From positions 1-64,000 of the forward strand of contig JAFTGL010000009.1 of assembly GCA_017457955.1 (NCBI GenBank): a stretch of DNA of 64,000 nucleotides, written 5' to 3'. This stretch comes from Ruminococcus sp. Lineage in GTDB: Bacteria; Bacillota; Clostridia; Oscillospirales; Acutalibacteraceae. Within the stretch, counting starts at the first letter, position 1, and each line of letters opens with the position of its first letter. Position numbers and translations under genes: made by a program. Positions 54,501 through 64,000 of the stretch are shown in pieces. The notes under the pieces are model-generated. The model was given only the letters and a program-made list of their open reading frames with translations. It was not told the DNA's origin and made no database searches.

Positions 54501-55040
54501 GACCGCTCAAAGGTCAAACTGGTCGCGACTGTCAACTCTAATAAAACGCAGACGACAAAGACCAACAGGATGATGGCGTTTGCCGAGGTGGAGGACCGTT
54601 ACGGTTCTTGCGAAATCATCATCTTTCCCAATGTTTTGGAGGAATCCAGACAATCTCTGTACGCGGGAGCGGTGGTTGAGATCAACGGTACGCTGAGCAG
54701 TAAAGAAGATGAAGAACCCCATGTTTTAGCGGACAAGATCATTGCTTTACCTCCTGCGAAGGAGTTGAAGATGAACCTTCGTCATTCTCAGCCTTCACAA
54801 CCAGCAAAACCGCCGCAGGAACAGCGCCTGTATTTAAAGGTTCCGTCGCTTGAGTGCCGTGAATATTTTAAAGCGAAGAACATCTTAGAGATCTTTGGCG
54901 GAAATACGCGCGTTATCTTTTATCTCAGCGAGACCAAGTCGCAGGTGCTTGCCCCGCGTAGTTTGTGGACGAGCATCAATCCGACCATGCTCTCGGAGCT
55001 TCGATATCAACTTGGGGAAGATAACGTGAAGCTGAAATAA
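51549..55040 (+). CDS. dnaE: DNA polymerase III alpha subunit (DnaE type)
   Basis: This C-family replicative polymerase is 1163 residues long. It has an N-terminal PHP domain (HLHVHTEYSLLDG), the palm with catalytic acidic motif PDFDIDF and GPGRGSGAGSLCAYC, YRPGPMDSIP in the fingers, tandem helix-hairpin-helix, and a C-terminal OB fold (about 990-1070). There is no inserted exonuclease, so it is DnaE rather than PolC. AGAGGAAT precedes the ATG. It lies in the nusB operon run. Confidence 0.96.
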   Translation: MSFTHLHVHTEYSLLDGACRIPRLVSRAKELGQSALAITDHGVMYGVIDFYRECKKQGIKPIIGCEVYVAPRSRFDKTFELDREYYHLILLCENEIGYRNLMKMVSLAFTDGFYNKPRIDYELMERYHEGLICLSACMSGEVPKRILSDDDNGALEKALYYQSVFGKDNYFIELQDHGIKEQQMLNQKLIQIARKIGAGLVVTNDCHYIRKEDSKLHDILLCIQTNSTINNKKMGFETEEFYLKSEAEMRALFSGLDEAFENTVKIADRCHVEIEFGNRKLPDFKTPNNEDHYEYFRRKCYEGLYRRYGDHPDASLTERLDYELSVIRKMGFVDYFLIVNDFVQYAKSHDIPVGPGRGSGAGSLCAYCIGITGIDPIKYDLLFERFLNPERVSMPDFDIDFCKDRRGEVIDYVIRKYGADHVAQIVAFGTMQARGAVRDVGRVLDIPYATVDKIAKMIPFSLEMTVDKALTMSSELRQSYHQDTTVKQIIDIARDLEGVPRHITIHAAGVVITDRPVSDYVPLAKSDDAVVTQFTMTTLEELGLLKMDFLGLRNLTVIHDAETMIRRREPDFSIDNISYTDKAVYDMISTGNTDGVFQFESGGMKNVLVQLKPERFEDLIAVISLYRPGPMDSIPTYIRNRHNPKLITYKHPLLEPILNVTNGCIIYQEQVMQIFRSLAGYSLGRADIVRRAMSKKKHDVMEREKQIFIHGLMNENGEVEVEGCLRRGIDENTALSIFAEMESFASYAFNKSHAAAYAAVSYQTAYLKCRYKREYMAALLSSVIESQNKTAIYIGECHRSGIAVLPPSVNESDSKYTVSGGNIRFGLSAVKNLGLAFISSIINERRMKPFASYYDFCRRMNGKGLNARSLESLIKCGALDNLGCNRRQMLAVSKTILDDLEYDRRRGGGAGQISLFDMSGDNRGDEIAIPDLEEFPLIELLNMEKEMAGLYLSGHPIDEYADYANAVNADRISDILNSDDNRYHDRSKVKLVATVNSNKTQTTKTNRMMAFAEVEDRYGSCEIIIFPNVLEESRQSLYAGAVVEINGTLSSKEDEEPHVLADKIIALPPAKELKMNLRHSQPSQPAKPPQEQRLYLKVPSLECREYFKAKNILEIFGGNTRVIFYLSETKSQVLAPRSLWTSINPTMLSELRYQLGEDNVKLK

Positions 55041-55041
55041 G

Positions 55042-55053
55042 ATTTGCGCAAAT
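55042..55053. repeat. Perfect 12-bp palindrome between dnaE and pfkA
   Basis: ATTTGCGCAAAT immediately follows the dnaE stop codon and is flanked by imperfectly complementary AAATAAG / TATTT arms. It may be a weak terminator hairpin for dnaE or an operator near the pfkA promoter. Confidence 0.3.
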
Positions 55054-55078
55054 TATTTGATGAATTTTGTATAATTAC

Positions 55079-55107
55079 TTGATTATAAGGCGGCGTTTGA
55101 TTATAAT
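55079..55107 (+). promoter_or_regulatory. pfkA promoter
   Basis: TTGATT (55079-55084) and TATAAT (55102-55107) have a 17-bp spacer, followed by a leader of about 40 bases and a strong CAGGAGGATG ribosome site. Confidence 0.75.
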
Positions 55108-55153
55108 ATATGTTGTAATATTTTATTCTTTACATATGTCAGGAGGATGAATC

Positions 55154-56119
55154 ATGGCTAAATCATTAGCAGTATTAACAAGCGGCGGCGACGCTCCGGG
55201 TATGAACGCAGCTGTCAGAGCGGTAGTCAGAGCCGGTATCTACAACGGTTTTAAGGTTTACGGTGTTTATAAAGGCTATAACGGTCTTTTGAACGGCGAC
55301 GTAAAAGAGATGAATCTTCGTTCAGTTTCCGATATCCTCAGCCGCGGCGGTACGATCCTGTACACTGCCCGCAGCAAAAAATTCATGCAGCTCGAATATC
55401 AGCAGCAGGCAGCTGAATTCTGCCGTTCTCTCGATATCGAGGGTTTGGTCGTTATCGGCGGCGACGGTTCTTTCCGCGGCGCGAGAGCGCTTTCCAATCA
55501 GGGAATCCCCTGTGTAGCGCTTCCCGGTACGATCGATAACGATATCGCGTGCTCCGATTATACCATCGGCTTCGATACCGCGATGAACACCGCGGTCGAA
55601 ATGATCGATAAGATCCGCGATACCGCTCAGAGTCATGACCGCTGTTCTGTTGTTGAGGTTATGGGCCGTCATTGCGGCGATATCGCGCTGGAGACAGGTA
55701 TTGCCGTCGGTGCAACCGCCATCGTTGTTCCCGAGGTGGAATTCGATCTTGAAAGAGACGTTATCTCCCGTATTTATGAGCAGAAGGATACCGGTAAAAA
55801 GCACTTTATCGTTATCGTTGCCGAAGGCGTTGGCGGCTCTCAGGAGATCTCTCACTATATCCAGCACCGCACCGGTATCGAGACCCGCGCTACCATCCTC
55901 GGTCACGTACAGCGCGGCGGTTCTCCCACTCTGCGCGACAGACTGATGGCTACCACCATGGGCGTTGCGGCAGTTGAACTGTTGACTAAGGGTATCGGCA
56001 ACCGCGTTATCGCATCTCAGGACGGCAAAATCGTCGATTTCGACATCACCGAAGCGCTTGAAATGCCTCGCGAATTCAACAAGGATCTGTACGACGTCGC
56101 GATGAAGGTTTCCATCTGA
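55154..56119 (+). CDS. pfkA: 6-phosphofructokinase (ATP-dependent)
   Basis: This enzyme phosphorylates fructose 6-phosphate, the committed step of glycolysis. The 321 residues have TSGGDAPGMNAAVRAVVRA at the N-terminus, GGDGSFRGA (Gly in the GGDGS loop marks ATP rather than PPi use), catalytic PGTIDNDIACSDYTIGFDTA, and GHVQRGG. Length is that of the classical bacterial tetramer. A MORN-repeat gene follows 33 bases later, probably on the same transcript. Confidence 0.96.
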   Translation: MAKSLAVLTSGGDAPGMNAAVRAVVRAGIYNGFKVYGVYKGYNGLLNGDVKEMNLRSVSDILSRGGTILYTARSKKFMQLEYQQQAAEFCRSLDIEGLVVIGGDGSFRGARALSNQGIPCVALPGTIDNDIACSDYTIGFDTAMNTAVEMIDKIRDTAQSHDRCSVVEVMGRHCGDIALETGIAVGATAIVVPEVEFDLERDVISRIYEQKDTGKKHFIVIVAEGVGGSQEISHYIQHRTGIETRATILGHVQRGGSPTLRDRLMATTMGVAAVELLTKGIGNRVIASQDGKIVDFDITEALEMPREFNKDLYDVAMKVSI

Positions 56120-56152
56120 TGAGATAATCCCTTTGATTTGGATGAAGGATAA

Positions 56153-57460
56153 ATGGGTATTCAATATTTCTATAATTTTTGTATCGCCGATATCGATGAT
56201 ACCGATTTAAACAGCGATATTCTCTCTGCTGTGCGAAAAAGCTATTTTGCGGAGTTTTCGAGAATTCGCGATAAGATCACCTATGACAGCGAGGGTCAAT
56301 CCGTTCTGTACGATTATTGCATCGAAAAGGATAAGCCGCTCCGCTGGACGGTGAAGAGTATATCAGGTGCATTGATGCAGGAGGTTATTCCCGCGGAAGA
56401 CGGGAGGTATTATCTCTGCTTTTATCGTGATGATAAACTTTTCAAACGCTTATTGTTCAGTAAACTGCACACTTTGCTGAAAGCGGAATATATGGATGAT
56501 AACGGAGCTGTGTGCCGTTCTATTGAACCGCGCAAGGTACAAGGCGGCTTATGCCTGCTGTATACCGATTCCGGTCTGTCTGATCCTGTGGTGTTATCAG
56601 CCATGCCCGAAGTCTTTGACGAAAGGATCATTCGGCGGCTGAATGATGAGTATACCGATTACTCAGCTGTCGCGTCGACAAATGACGGTATCATCTGGTT
56701 TCTGTCTGATGAACAGACCGCTCATTTTCGTTCGTTTGTCGAGCAGGCTCAGGATGAAATCGACAATGCCGCAGAGGAAACCTTTGTCGGGGAAGAGACA
56801 CCGCTGTATGACAGGATCAATCCGAAGGACTTCAATACCAAGCGCAATTTGTCTGAAACTCTTGATATCACAACGGCAAAAGCCTTCGGCGAAGATGTTG
56901 TTGAAGAACAGCCTGCCGTATCGGATCAAACCGCGGAGTCGGCTGATGATATAGAAATTGCCGATCATGCGGATGATGATACCTCCGGTATCAAGCCAGA
57001 TAAGCTGATTATGGCTGACGGTGCAATGTACAGCTACTTCGGCGAACTTGATGAGAACGATAACCGTTCCGGCTACGGCAGAACTATGACCGATTTGGGA
57101 CGTACCGCGTACGAAGGCATGTACCGCAGTGACAAACGTTCCGGCAAAGGCGCGTATTTCTATAAGGACGGTACGCTGTGCTACAGCGGCGACTGGTCCG
57201 AGAATGTACGGCACGGCGTCGGCGTCGGCGTCAGCGCGCGTGACGGCTCCATGCATATCGGCAAATGGATCAATAATAAACCAGAAGGCAACGGCGTCCG
57301 CATGACTGCCGAAGGTGAAATCAAATTCGTCTGCAAGGAGCTATCCGACGGCGGTACTGTTTTGATGCATTATACGGATGACGACGGCGTCATTGTTTCA
57401 AAATATGATAAAGACGGCAATAAGCTGTCAGAGAAAACAATCGTATTGAATGATATTTGA
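56153..57460 (+). CDS. MORN-repeat protein with an N-terminal domain of unknown function
   Basis: This 435-residue protein has no signal peptide or membrane helix. Residues 1-180 form an unrecognised alpha/beta domain (GIQYFYNFCIADIDDTDLN at the start), residues 180-280 are an acidic disordered-looking linker, and residues 285-400 contain about four MORN repeats (YEGMYRSDKRSGKGAYFY, YSGDWSENVRHGVGVGV, HIGKWINNKPEGNGV and a degenerate first). MORN repeats in bacteria mediate protein or lipid contacts; the role here is unknown. GAAGGAT precedes the ATG. Cotranscription with pfkA is likely, and a terminator follows. Confidence 0.8.
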   Translation: MGIQYFYNFCIADIDDTDLNSDILSAVRKSYFAEFSRIRDKITYDSEGQSVLYDYCIEKDKPLRWTVKSISGALMQEVIPAEDGRYYLCFYRDDKLFKRLLFSKLHTLLKAEYMDDNGAVCRSIEPRKVQGGLCLLYTDSGLSDPVVLSAMPEVFDERIIRRLNDEYTDYSAVASTNDGIIWFLSDEQTAHFRSFVEQAQDEIDNAAEETFVGEETPLYDRINPKDFNTKRNLSETLDITTAKAFGEDVVEEQPAVSDQTAESADDIEIADHADDDTSGIKPDKLIMADGAMYSYFGELDENDNRSGYGRTMTDLGRTAYEGMYRSDKRSGKGAYFYKDGTLCYSGDWSENVRHGVGVGVSARDGSMHIGKWINNKPEGNGVRMTAEGEIKFVCKELSDGGTVLMHYTDDDGVIVSKYDKDGNKLSEKTIVLNDI

Positions 57461-57465
57461 TGAAG

Positions 57466-57498
57466 AAAGCGCAGAAGTATTTGACTTCTGCGCTTTTT
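57466..57498 (+). terminator. Terminator after the MORN-repeat gene
   Basis: A 13-bp perfect stem (AAAGCGCAGAAGT / ACTTCTGCGCTTT) with an ATTTG loop is followed by TT, very close to the stop codon. Confidence 0.9.
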
Positions 57499-57524
57499 GC
57501 ATAATTCTATTCTTTTGGTATAAA
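57497..57524 (+). promoter_or_regulatory. Probable promoter of the small lipoprotein gene
   Basis: TTGCAT (57497-57502) and TATAAA (57519-57524) are 16 bp apart, directly after the upstream terminator. Confidence 0.5.
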
Positions 57525-57580
57525 CTATAAGCGTCGCTGTATGTGGCGATAATTTTGTATAAAAGAATAGGAGAATAATA

Positions 57581-57943
57581 ATGAAAAGATTCTTTGCGCT
57601 GATTTGTGCGATTTTGATCGTCAGCGTCAGTCTTTGCGCTTGCGCACAGGACGCAGTCGATAAGGTGAAGCAAACAGCTTCCGAAGCGATGTCCGACATG
57701 AACGGCAACACGACAGAATACAGCAACGATAATAAGGGGCTGCTTGACGACAATCGTGAAACGGTATCCTCCGCTGATCCTACCGCCGATAATACGGACG
57801 GCATCTTTACCGACGAAGGCAATATGTCAACAGAGTGGGACGAAATGGTAGAAGATGGTGAAGTCAATGACGGCGACGGTAATATCGGTGAGCGCGAAAA
57901 CGATGACGGCGATGCCAACATTGACGAAAACGCTGTTGATTAA
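57581..57943 (+). CDS. Small acidic lipoprotein of unknown function
   Basis: This 120-residue protein has an N-terminal signal (MKRFFALICAILIVSVS) and a lipobox-like LCAC around residues 22-25, so it is probably a membrane-anchored lipoprotein. The mature part is low-complexity and acidic, rich in Asp, Asn, Glu and Gly, with no recognisable domain. AGGAGAA precedes the ATG. It is a single gene, convergent with sigE. I do not recognise the family. Confidence 0.7.
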   Translation: MKRFFALICAILIVSVSLCACAQDAVDKVKQTASEAMSDMNGNTTEYSNDNKGLLDDNRETVSSADPTADNTDGIFTDEGNMSTEWDEMVEDGEVNDGDGNIGERENDDGDANIDENAVD

Positions 57944-57978
57944 CATACTCTAAAGCGGGTGTTTACCTGCTTTACATA

Positions 57979-58009
57979 GAAAGAGCCTCCCTTATGGAAG
58001 GCTTCTTTC
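57979..58009. terminator. Terminator after sigE (imperfect hairpin)
   Basis: GAAAGA-GCCTCC pairs with GGAAGGC-TCTTTC-type arms through one bulge and one mismatch, just after the sigE stop. The U-tract is poor, so termination strength is uncertain. Confidence 0.5.
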
Positions 58010-58012
58010 AGT

Positions 58013-58714
58013 TTACATGACTTTTTCCAATTCCTGCTTCAATTTCCCAATGATCTTCTTCTCCAGACGGGAGATATATGACTGGGAAATACCGAGCAGA
58101 TCCGCGACCTCCTTTTGTGTATGTTCTTTGTTGCCGTTCAATCCAAAGCGAAGTTCCATGATCATTGCCTCGCGTGTGTTTAGCTGATTGACCGCTTCAA
58201 GAAGCTGATTGATTTCTACCTCCTGCTCGATATCGGCGCTGACCGTATCGCTGTCCGACCCGAGAATGTCGCTTAGTAATAGCTCGTTGCCGTCCCAGTC
58301 GGTTGACAGCGGTTCTTCGATCGATATTTCGTATTTGTTCTGAGACGCCTTTCGCAGAAACATTAGAATCTCGTTCTCAATACAGCGGGACGCATATGTC
58401 GCGAGCTTGATATTGCGGTCAGGTGAAAAGGTGTTGACCGCTTTGATGAGTCCGATGGTTCCGATCGAGATCAGATCTTCTATATTGACGTTGCTGTTCT
58501 CAAATTTCTTCGCGATATATACGACAAGTCTCAGGTTGTGCACGATCAAAGGCTCCCGCGCTTTTTCGTCCCCGTCTTTGATCTGCTGTAAAATGACAGC
58601 TTCCTCCGCTTTTGTCAGGGGTGGGGGAAGGGCGCCTGATGAATTGATATAATAAACGCTGTTGGATAAAAACAGGAATCTGATTTTGAATAATATATTT
58701 CTCAATAACTGCAT
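58013..58714 (-). CDS. sigE: RNA polymerase sporulation sigma factor sigma-E
   Basis: This is the mother-cell sigma factor. The 233 residues have an N-terminal pro-sequence (about 1-28, hydrophobic [16 protein letters not shown]) removed by SpoIIGA, region 2 with [26 protein letters not shown] and [15 protein letters not shown], and region 4 with [20 protein letters not shown]. It lies directly after spoIIGA, which identifies it as sigma-E rather than sigma-K. AGGTGATACC before the ATG overlaps the spoIIGA end. Confidence 0.95.
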   Translation of the reverse strand: MQLLRNILFKIRFLFLSNSVYYINSSGALPPPLTKAEEAVILQQIKDGDEKAREPLIVHNLRLVVYIAKKFENSNVNIEDLISIGTIGLIKAVNTFSPDRNIKLATYASRCIENEILMFLRKASQNKYEISIEEPLSTDWDGNELLLSDILGSDSDTVSADIEQEVEINQLLEAVNQLNTREAMIMELRFGLNGNKEHTQKEVADLLGISQSYISRLEKKIIGKLKQELEKVM

Positions 58715-58718
58715 GGTA

Positions 58719-59501
58719 TCACCTGATTATTTCTGAATTGATTATCGCTTTATAATTTGGATTTTTGATGCTTGATGAAGCGATATAAATGGATTTTACT
58801 ATTCTTTTTTTATCTATTGTTACGCTGTCCGCTTTTACGGCATAAAGAAATGAATTACCGTTAACGGTCGAATAGGGTATGATCCTTAACGGTCCTTCAT
58901 GATCGGCAACGTAAATCGTGCTGTCGACAATAATGACAGGGGCGGAAGAAAACGGTTCTTTCAGATTGCATCCCGTATCGATTTTCGCGATACATGTATA
59001 ATCTTTCTCTTTTACCGTAAATTTCAGCATGACAACCGTATTTTTGATTCGTTCTGCAAAAAGGCGTTGAAGCAACAGAATACATATGTATATCACTGAC
59101 GTCAGAAGGATCAGCAGTATCGGATTGATCTGCATATACGGCACATCATTTACGATCAGCATGTTCGGCGGTTTGAATATCTGATAAAACAGAATAATAA
59201 ATCCGCAGTATAGAATGGAAACGACTGTAGTGAAAATCAGCGCTTTGAAGTATTCCGACTTGCTGTGCCAGCCGAATGTGATGAAAGTAATAACAGCCGA
59301 AGCGATAACTCTAAGTAAAAATAATATGAAATATTGATGGATGACCGCAAAAACAACCAGAGAAAACAGCGATCCCGTCAATGCTCCCGCAAGGATTCTG
59401 TATAGCCGGCAATCCCGCTTCAACAGCTTTTCCGACGTCATTAACACAGCGTAATTGATGATGGTATTCACAAAGAGAAGGATGTCAACATATACGACCA
59501 C
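58719..59501 (-). CDS. spoIIGA: Sigma-E processing peptidase SpoIIGA
   Basis: This membrane-embedded aspartic protease cleaves pro-sigma-E in the mother cell. The 260 residues have about five N-terminal helices ([16 protein letters not shown] first) and a C-terminal protease domain with the catalytic Asp in [14 protein letters not shown]. The start is GTG at 59501, 6 bases after AAGGAGG. It is 4 bases from sigE, the standard two-gene operon. Confidence 0.94.
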   Translation of the reverse strand: MVVYVDILLFVNTIINYAVLMTSEKLLKRDCRLYRILAGALTGSLFSLVVFAVIHQYFILFLLRVIASAVITFITFGWHSKSEYFKALIFTTVVSILYCGFIILFYQIFKPPNMLIVNDVPYMQINPILLILLTSVIYICILLLQRLFAERIKNTVVMLKFTVKEKDYTCIAKIDTGCNLKEPFSSAPVIIVDSTIYVADHEGPLRIIPYSTVNGNSFLYAVKADSVTIDKKRIVKSIYIASSSIKNPNYKAIINSEIIR

Positions 59502-59526
59502 GTCACTCCTCCTTATCTGCGTTATT

Positions 59527-59559
59527 ATTATGACATACCGCTGTTGCGTTTACTGTCAA
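59527..59559 (-). promoter_or_regulatory. spoIIG-type promoter with extended spacer
   Basis: On the minus strand TTGACA (59559-59554) and CATAAT (59532-59527) are separated by 21 bp instead of 17. The Bacillus spoIIG promoter has a 22-bp spacer and needs Spo0A. The -35 box is part of TGTCAAA on the plus strand, one base from the Spo0A box TGNCGAA. Confidence 0.5.
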
Positions 59560-59724
59560 AGGGACTATGTTTCTTCATGTAAGAATCTGCGGTATCGGGC
59601 GCTTTTAAACGGTAGGAATATGCTTTATGTATAAATGATTCTAAGTAAGAATAAAAATGTTGAATGACCGATGATTTAGGTTATTACATTATGCAAATTT
59701 TGTACAGAAGTCGATAAAAAACAT

Positions 59725-59753
59725 TTGACTTAACAGAGTGTAGAGGTTATTAT
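59725..59753 (+). promoter_or_regulatory. Promoter of the V-type ATP synthase operon
   Basis: TTGACT (59725-59730) and TATTAT (59748-59753) have a 17-bp spacer; GGTGGTGA precedes the first start codon at 59785. The rest of the 283-base gap 59502-59784 holds only this promoter and the spoIIGA promoter. Confidence 0.65.
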
Positions 59754-59784
59754 AATAAAGATAACACTATATGGTGGTGAAATT

Positions 59785-60096
59785 ATGGCTATATCCACAA
59801 TAGATAGGGTCAGGGAAGCTGAGATCAAAGCAAATCAAAAGCAGGCTGAGGCTGAACTGAGAGCACAGCAGATTATCTCCGAAGCGGAGAAATCTGCAAA
59901 TAAGCTCATAAAAGAAGCAAAGCAGAAGGCAGAGTCGTTTGACCGCAAAGCAGTTGACGAAGCAAAATCGCGCGCTGATGAGATCGTCCAGTCCCGCAAA
60001 GCGAAAGCGGAACAGGAAGCGGCTGCTCTGACGGAAAAGACGATGAAGCTCAAACAAAATGTTATCAATAAGCTGATACAGGAAACATTAGTATAA
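59785..60096 (+). CDS. V-type ATP synthase subunit H/G (peripheral stalk coiled coil)
   Basis: This 103-residue, almost entirely charged Ala/Lys/Glu-rich helix has heptad-like spacing from residue 8 to 90, as expected for the small stalk subunit (AhaH, or NtpG-like) that pairs with subunit E. There is no membrane helix. Assignment rests on its composition, length and place as first gene before subunit I. Confidence 0.85.
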   Translation: MAISTIDRVREAEIKANQKQAEAELRAQQIISEAEKSANKLIKEAKQKAESFDRKAVDEAKSRADEIVQSRKAKAEQEAAALTEKTMKLKQNVINKLIQETLV

Positions 60097-60130
60097 ATAC
60101 TATTTATTATTTGCAGTAAGGAGGAGCATC

Positions 60131-62648
<2,518 letters not shown>

Positions 62649-62661
62649 TCGGAGAACAGAT

Positions 62662-63243
62662 ATGTCCGGTATTGATAAGATCATACAACAAATAGAAGCC
62701 GATACCGACAAGGTGTGCGGCTCTGTCATCGGTGAAGCACAGCAGAAAGCGGAAAAGATCATCACCGCGGCAAAGAATGAAGCTGAGCAGATCGTTTCCG
62801 AAGGCAAGGATAAGACCGCCGCGCGTGTTGTCGATATCAAAAAGCGCGGTGAATCCGCCGCTGACCTCGAAGAAAAGCGCGTTATGCTCAAAGCAAAGCG
62901 CGATATCATCACCTATATGCTGAACGAGGGCTTGTCGGTCGCGAAAAACCTGCCTGACGCTGATTATTTTGCGCTGATCACTAAAATGGTAGAGAAGTAT
63001 TCTCAGCCCGAGGATGGCGTGATCTGCTTCGGCGAAAAAGATATGAAGCGTTTGCCCGCGGATTTTCTTGCGGAACTCAATCGCGTTTCCCGCGGAAAAA
63101 TCACTCTCTCTGAGAATCCGGCGTTAATCGACGCAGGCTTTATTCTGCAGTATGGCGGCATTGAGCAGAATTGCTCCTTTGACGCTATCTTCGCGGGTGA
63201 AGCGGAGACTCTCTCCGACAAAGCCGGACGGCTGTTGTTCTGA
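62662..63243 (+). CDS. ntpE: V-type ATP synthase subunit E
   Basis: This 193-residue peripheral stalk subunit has a long N-terminal helix (about 1-95) rich in Ala, Lys and Glu and a compact C-terminal domain with KMVEKYSQPEDGVICF and GGIEQNCSFDAI. It pairs with the H/G subunit to link the catalytic head to subunit I. It is 13 bases after ntpK, with GGAG in the gap. Confidence 0.9.
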   Translation: MSGIDKIIQQIEADTDKVCGSVIGEAQQKAEKIITAAKNEAEQIVSEGKDKTAARVVDIKKRGESAADLEEKRVMLKAKRDIITYMLNEGLSVAKNLPDADYFALITKMVEKYSQPEDGVICFGEKDMKRLPADFLAELNRVSRGKITLSENPALIDAGFILQYGGIEQNCSFDAIFAGEAETLSDKAGRLLF

Positions 63244-63257
63244 TAAGGAGGGGTATT

Positions 63258-64000
63258 ATGCAGCAGAATGATTATACGTATGCTGTAGCTCGTATCAGAT
63301 TCAAAGAAACAAAGCTCCTTTCCGACGCTGACCTTGACGCGCTCTTGAGTGCTAAGGATACAGACGCTGTAATGCGTTTGTTGCACGATAAAGGTTGGGG
63401 AGACGGAACTTCACACACTTCCGATGAATTGTTCTCTATGGAAGAGGAAAAGCTCTGGAGCTTTGTATCCGAGTGTATCGACGATTTGTCTGTCTTGGAT
63501 TTTCTGCGTGTACCGAATGATTATCACAACCTCAAGGTAGCGATAAAGTGTATCACACGCGATATCGAACCGAATGGACTGTTCCTGAGTGATTCGGTAT
63601 CGGATGCCGAAGCTGTCTATGAAGCGATAAAGAACCGTGATTACAACGCTCTGCCGGAGTATTTACGGGATGCAGCCAAAGAAGCGATGACCACGCTTTT
63701 ACAGACCTCTGATGGTCAACTCTGCGATATCATCGTCGATAAGGCGTGCATGGAGCATGTATACCGCCTCGGCAAAGAAAGCGAGAATGATATCATCCGT
63801 CTGTATTGCGAGCTTTTTGTGGCGTCGGCGGATATCAAGATAGCGGTTCGCTGTGCAAAGACAAAGAAAAAGATCGGCTTTATCCGTAGAGCAATGGCGT
63901 CCTGCGATAGTTTGGATATCGACAAGCTGTCCTCGGCTGCTGCCGAAGGCTATGACGCAATTCTCAGCTATCTTGCTTCGACCGATTACCGCTCGGCGAT
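63258..64000 (+). CDS. ntpC: V-type ATP synthase subunit C, 3' partial
   Basis: The frame is open from the ATG at 63258 (after AAGGAGGGG) to the window end, giving 247 residues of a protein usually about 320-350 long. The start MQQNDYTYAVARIRFKETKL and the following AKDTDAVMRLLHDKGWG fit the all-helical C/d subunit that sockets the rotor shaft onto the c-ring. Subunits F, A, B and D should follow beyond the window. Confidence 0.9.
   Translation, partial: MQQNDYTYAVARIRFKETKLLSDADLDALLSAKDTDAVMRLLHDKGWGDGTSHTSDELFSMEEEKLWSFVSECIDDLSVLDFLRVPNDYHNLKVAIKCITRDIEPNGLFLSDSVSDAEAVYEAIKNRDYNALPEYLRDAAKEAMTTLLQTSDGQLCDIIVDKACMEHVYRLGKESENDIIRLYCELFVASADIKIAVRCAKTKKKIGFIRRAMASCDSLDIDKLSSAAAEGYDAILSYLASTDYRSA

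Noticed and set aside
58013..58714. The sigma factor as sigma-K
   Set aside because: The immediate upstream spoIIGA gene and an N-terminal pro-sequence identify it as sigma-E.

Overview
The window looks like chromosome of an anaerobic, endospore-forming member of the Clostridia, most likely a Ruminococcus-like gut or rumen bacterium. The evidence is sporulation genes (spoIIIAA-AH, spoIIGA-sigE), a V-type ATP synthase operon, ferredoxin-linked 2-oxoacid chemistry, the ispH-S1 fusion typical of Clostridia, strong AGGAGG-type ribosome sites, and starch use (CBM26-type modules and a cytoplasmic type I pullulanase). Most of it is core genome with dense operons; no transposase, prophage or CRISPR array is visible. 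Genus-level placement is inference.

Layout. 1-1002: end of a secreted starch-binding protein, then a DUF1643 gene. 1787-9817 (minus): an arylacetate/aromatic amino acid block (ACT regulator, two phenylacetate-CoA ligases flanking iorA-iorB, a sodium-solute symporter, an amidohydrolase). 10073-15941 (plus): lactate dehydrogenase, HIT protein, phosphoribosyltransferase, a shortened ComEC, holA and RNase M5. 15981-16715 (minus): yebC. 16862-29397 (plus): one long housekeeping run, yicC-remA-gmk-rpoZ-priA-def-fmt-yugP-rsmB-rlmN-prpC-prkC-rsgA. 29398-30010: a tRNA-Ala gene on the minus strand with a duplicated 3' end and terminator. 30011-31630: a PASTA pseudokinase. 31685-32350 (minus): an XRE regulator. 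32416-41923 (plus): a histidine phosphatase, an RpiR-type regulator followed by flavoprotein, cmk, plsC and ispH-S1, then UPF0340, an HD protein and ligA. 42041-46586: the complete spoIIIA operon. 46631-48640 (minus): pulA. 48963-57943 (plus): nusB, a TsaD-like gene, xseA, dnaE, pfkA, a MORN protein and a lipoprotein. 58013-59501 (minus): spoIIGA-sigE. 59785-64000: the start of the V-ATPase operon.

How parts work together. SpoIIGA and pro-sigma-E give mother-cell transcription, on which the spoIIIA channel operon normally depends. PrkC and PrpC form a kinase/phosphatase pair that can read peptidoglycan through PASTA domains, and a second PASTA receptor with a dead kinase fold lies 2 kb further on. 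Secreted starch-binding modules and cytoplasmic pullulanase, with phosphofructokinase and lactate dehydrogenase, outline starch fermentation. The membrane c-subunit of the V-ATPase keeps the residues that bind Na+ in Enterococcus hirae, and a Na+-solute symporter sits elsewhere in the window, so a sodium economy is plausible.

The observations most worth checking are: an internal strong ribosome site, start codon and promoter-like sequence that could make free S1 from the ispH-S1 fusion; the 62-bp repeat of the tRNA-Ala 3' end plus terminator; the zinc-ribbon PASTA pseudokinase; a ComEC that appears to have lost its metallo-beta-lactamase domain; and Na+-type ligands in the V-ATPase c-subunit. 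I see no clearly new multi-gene system. Coordinates and motifs were read by eye; family names rest on motif recognition, not on database searches.
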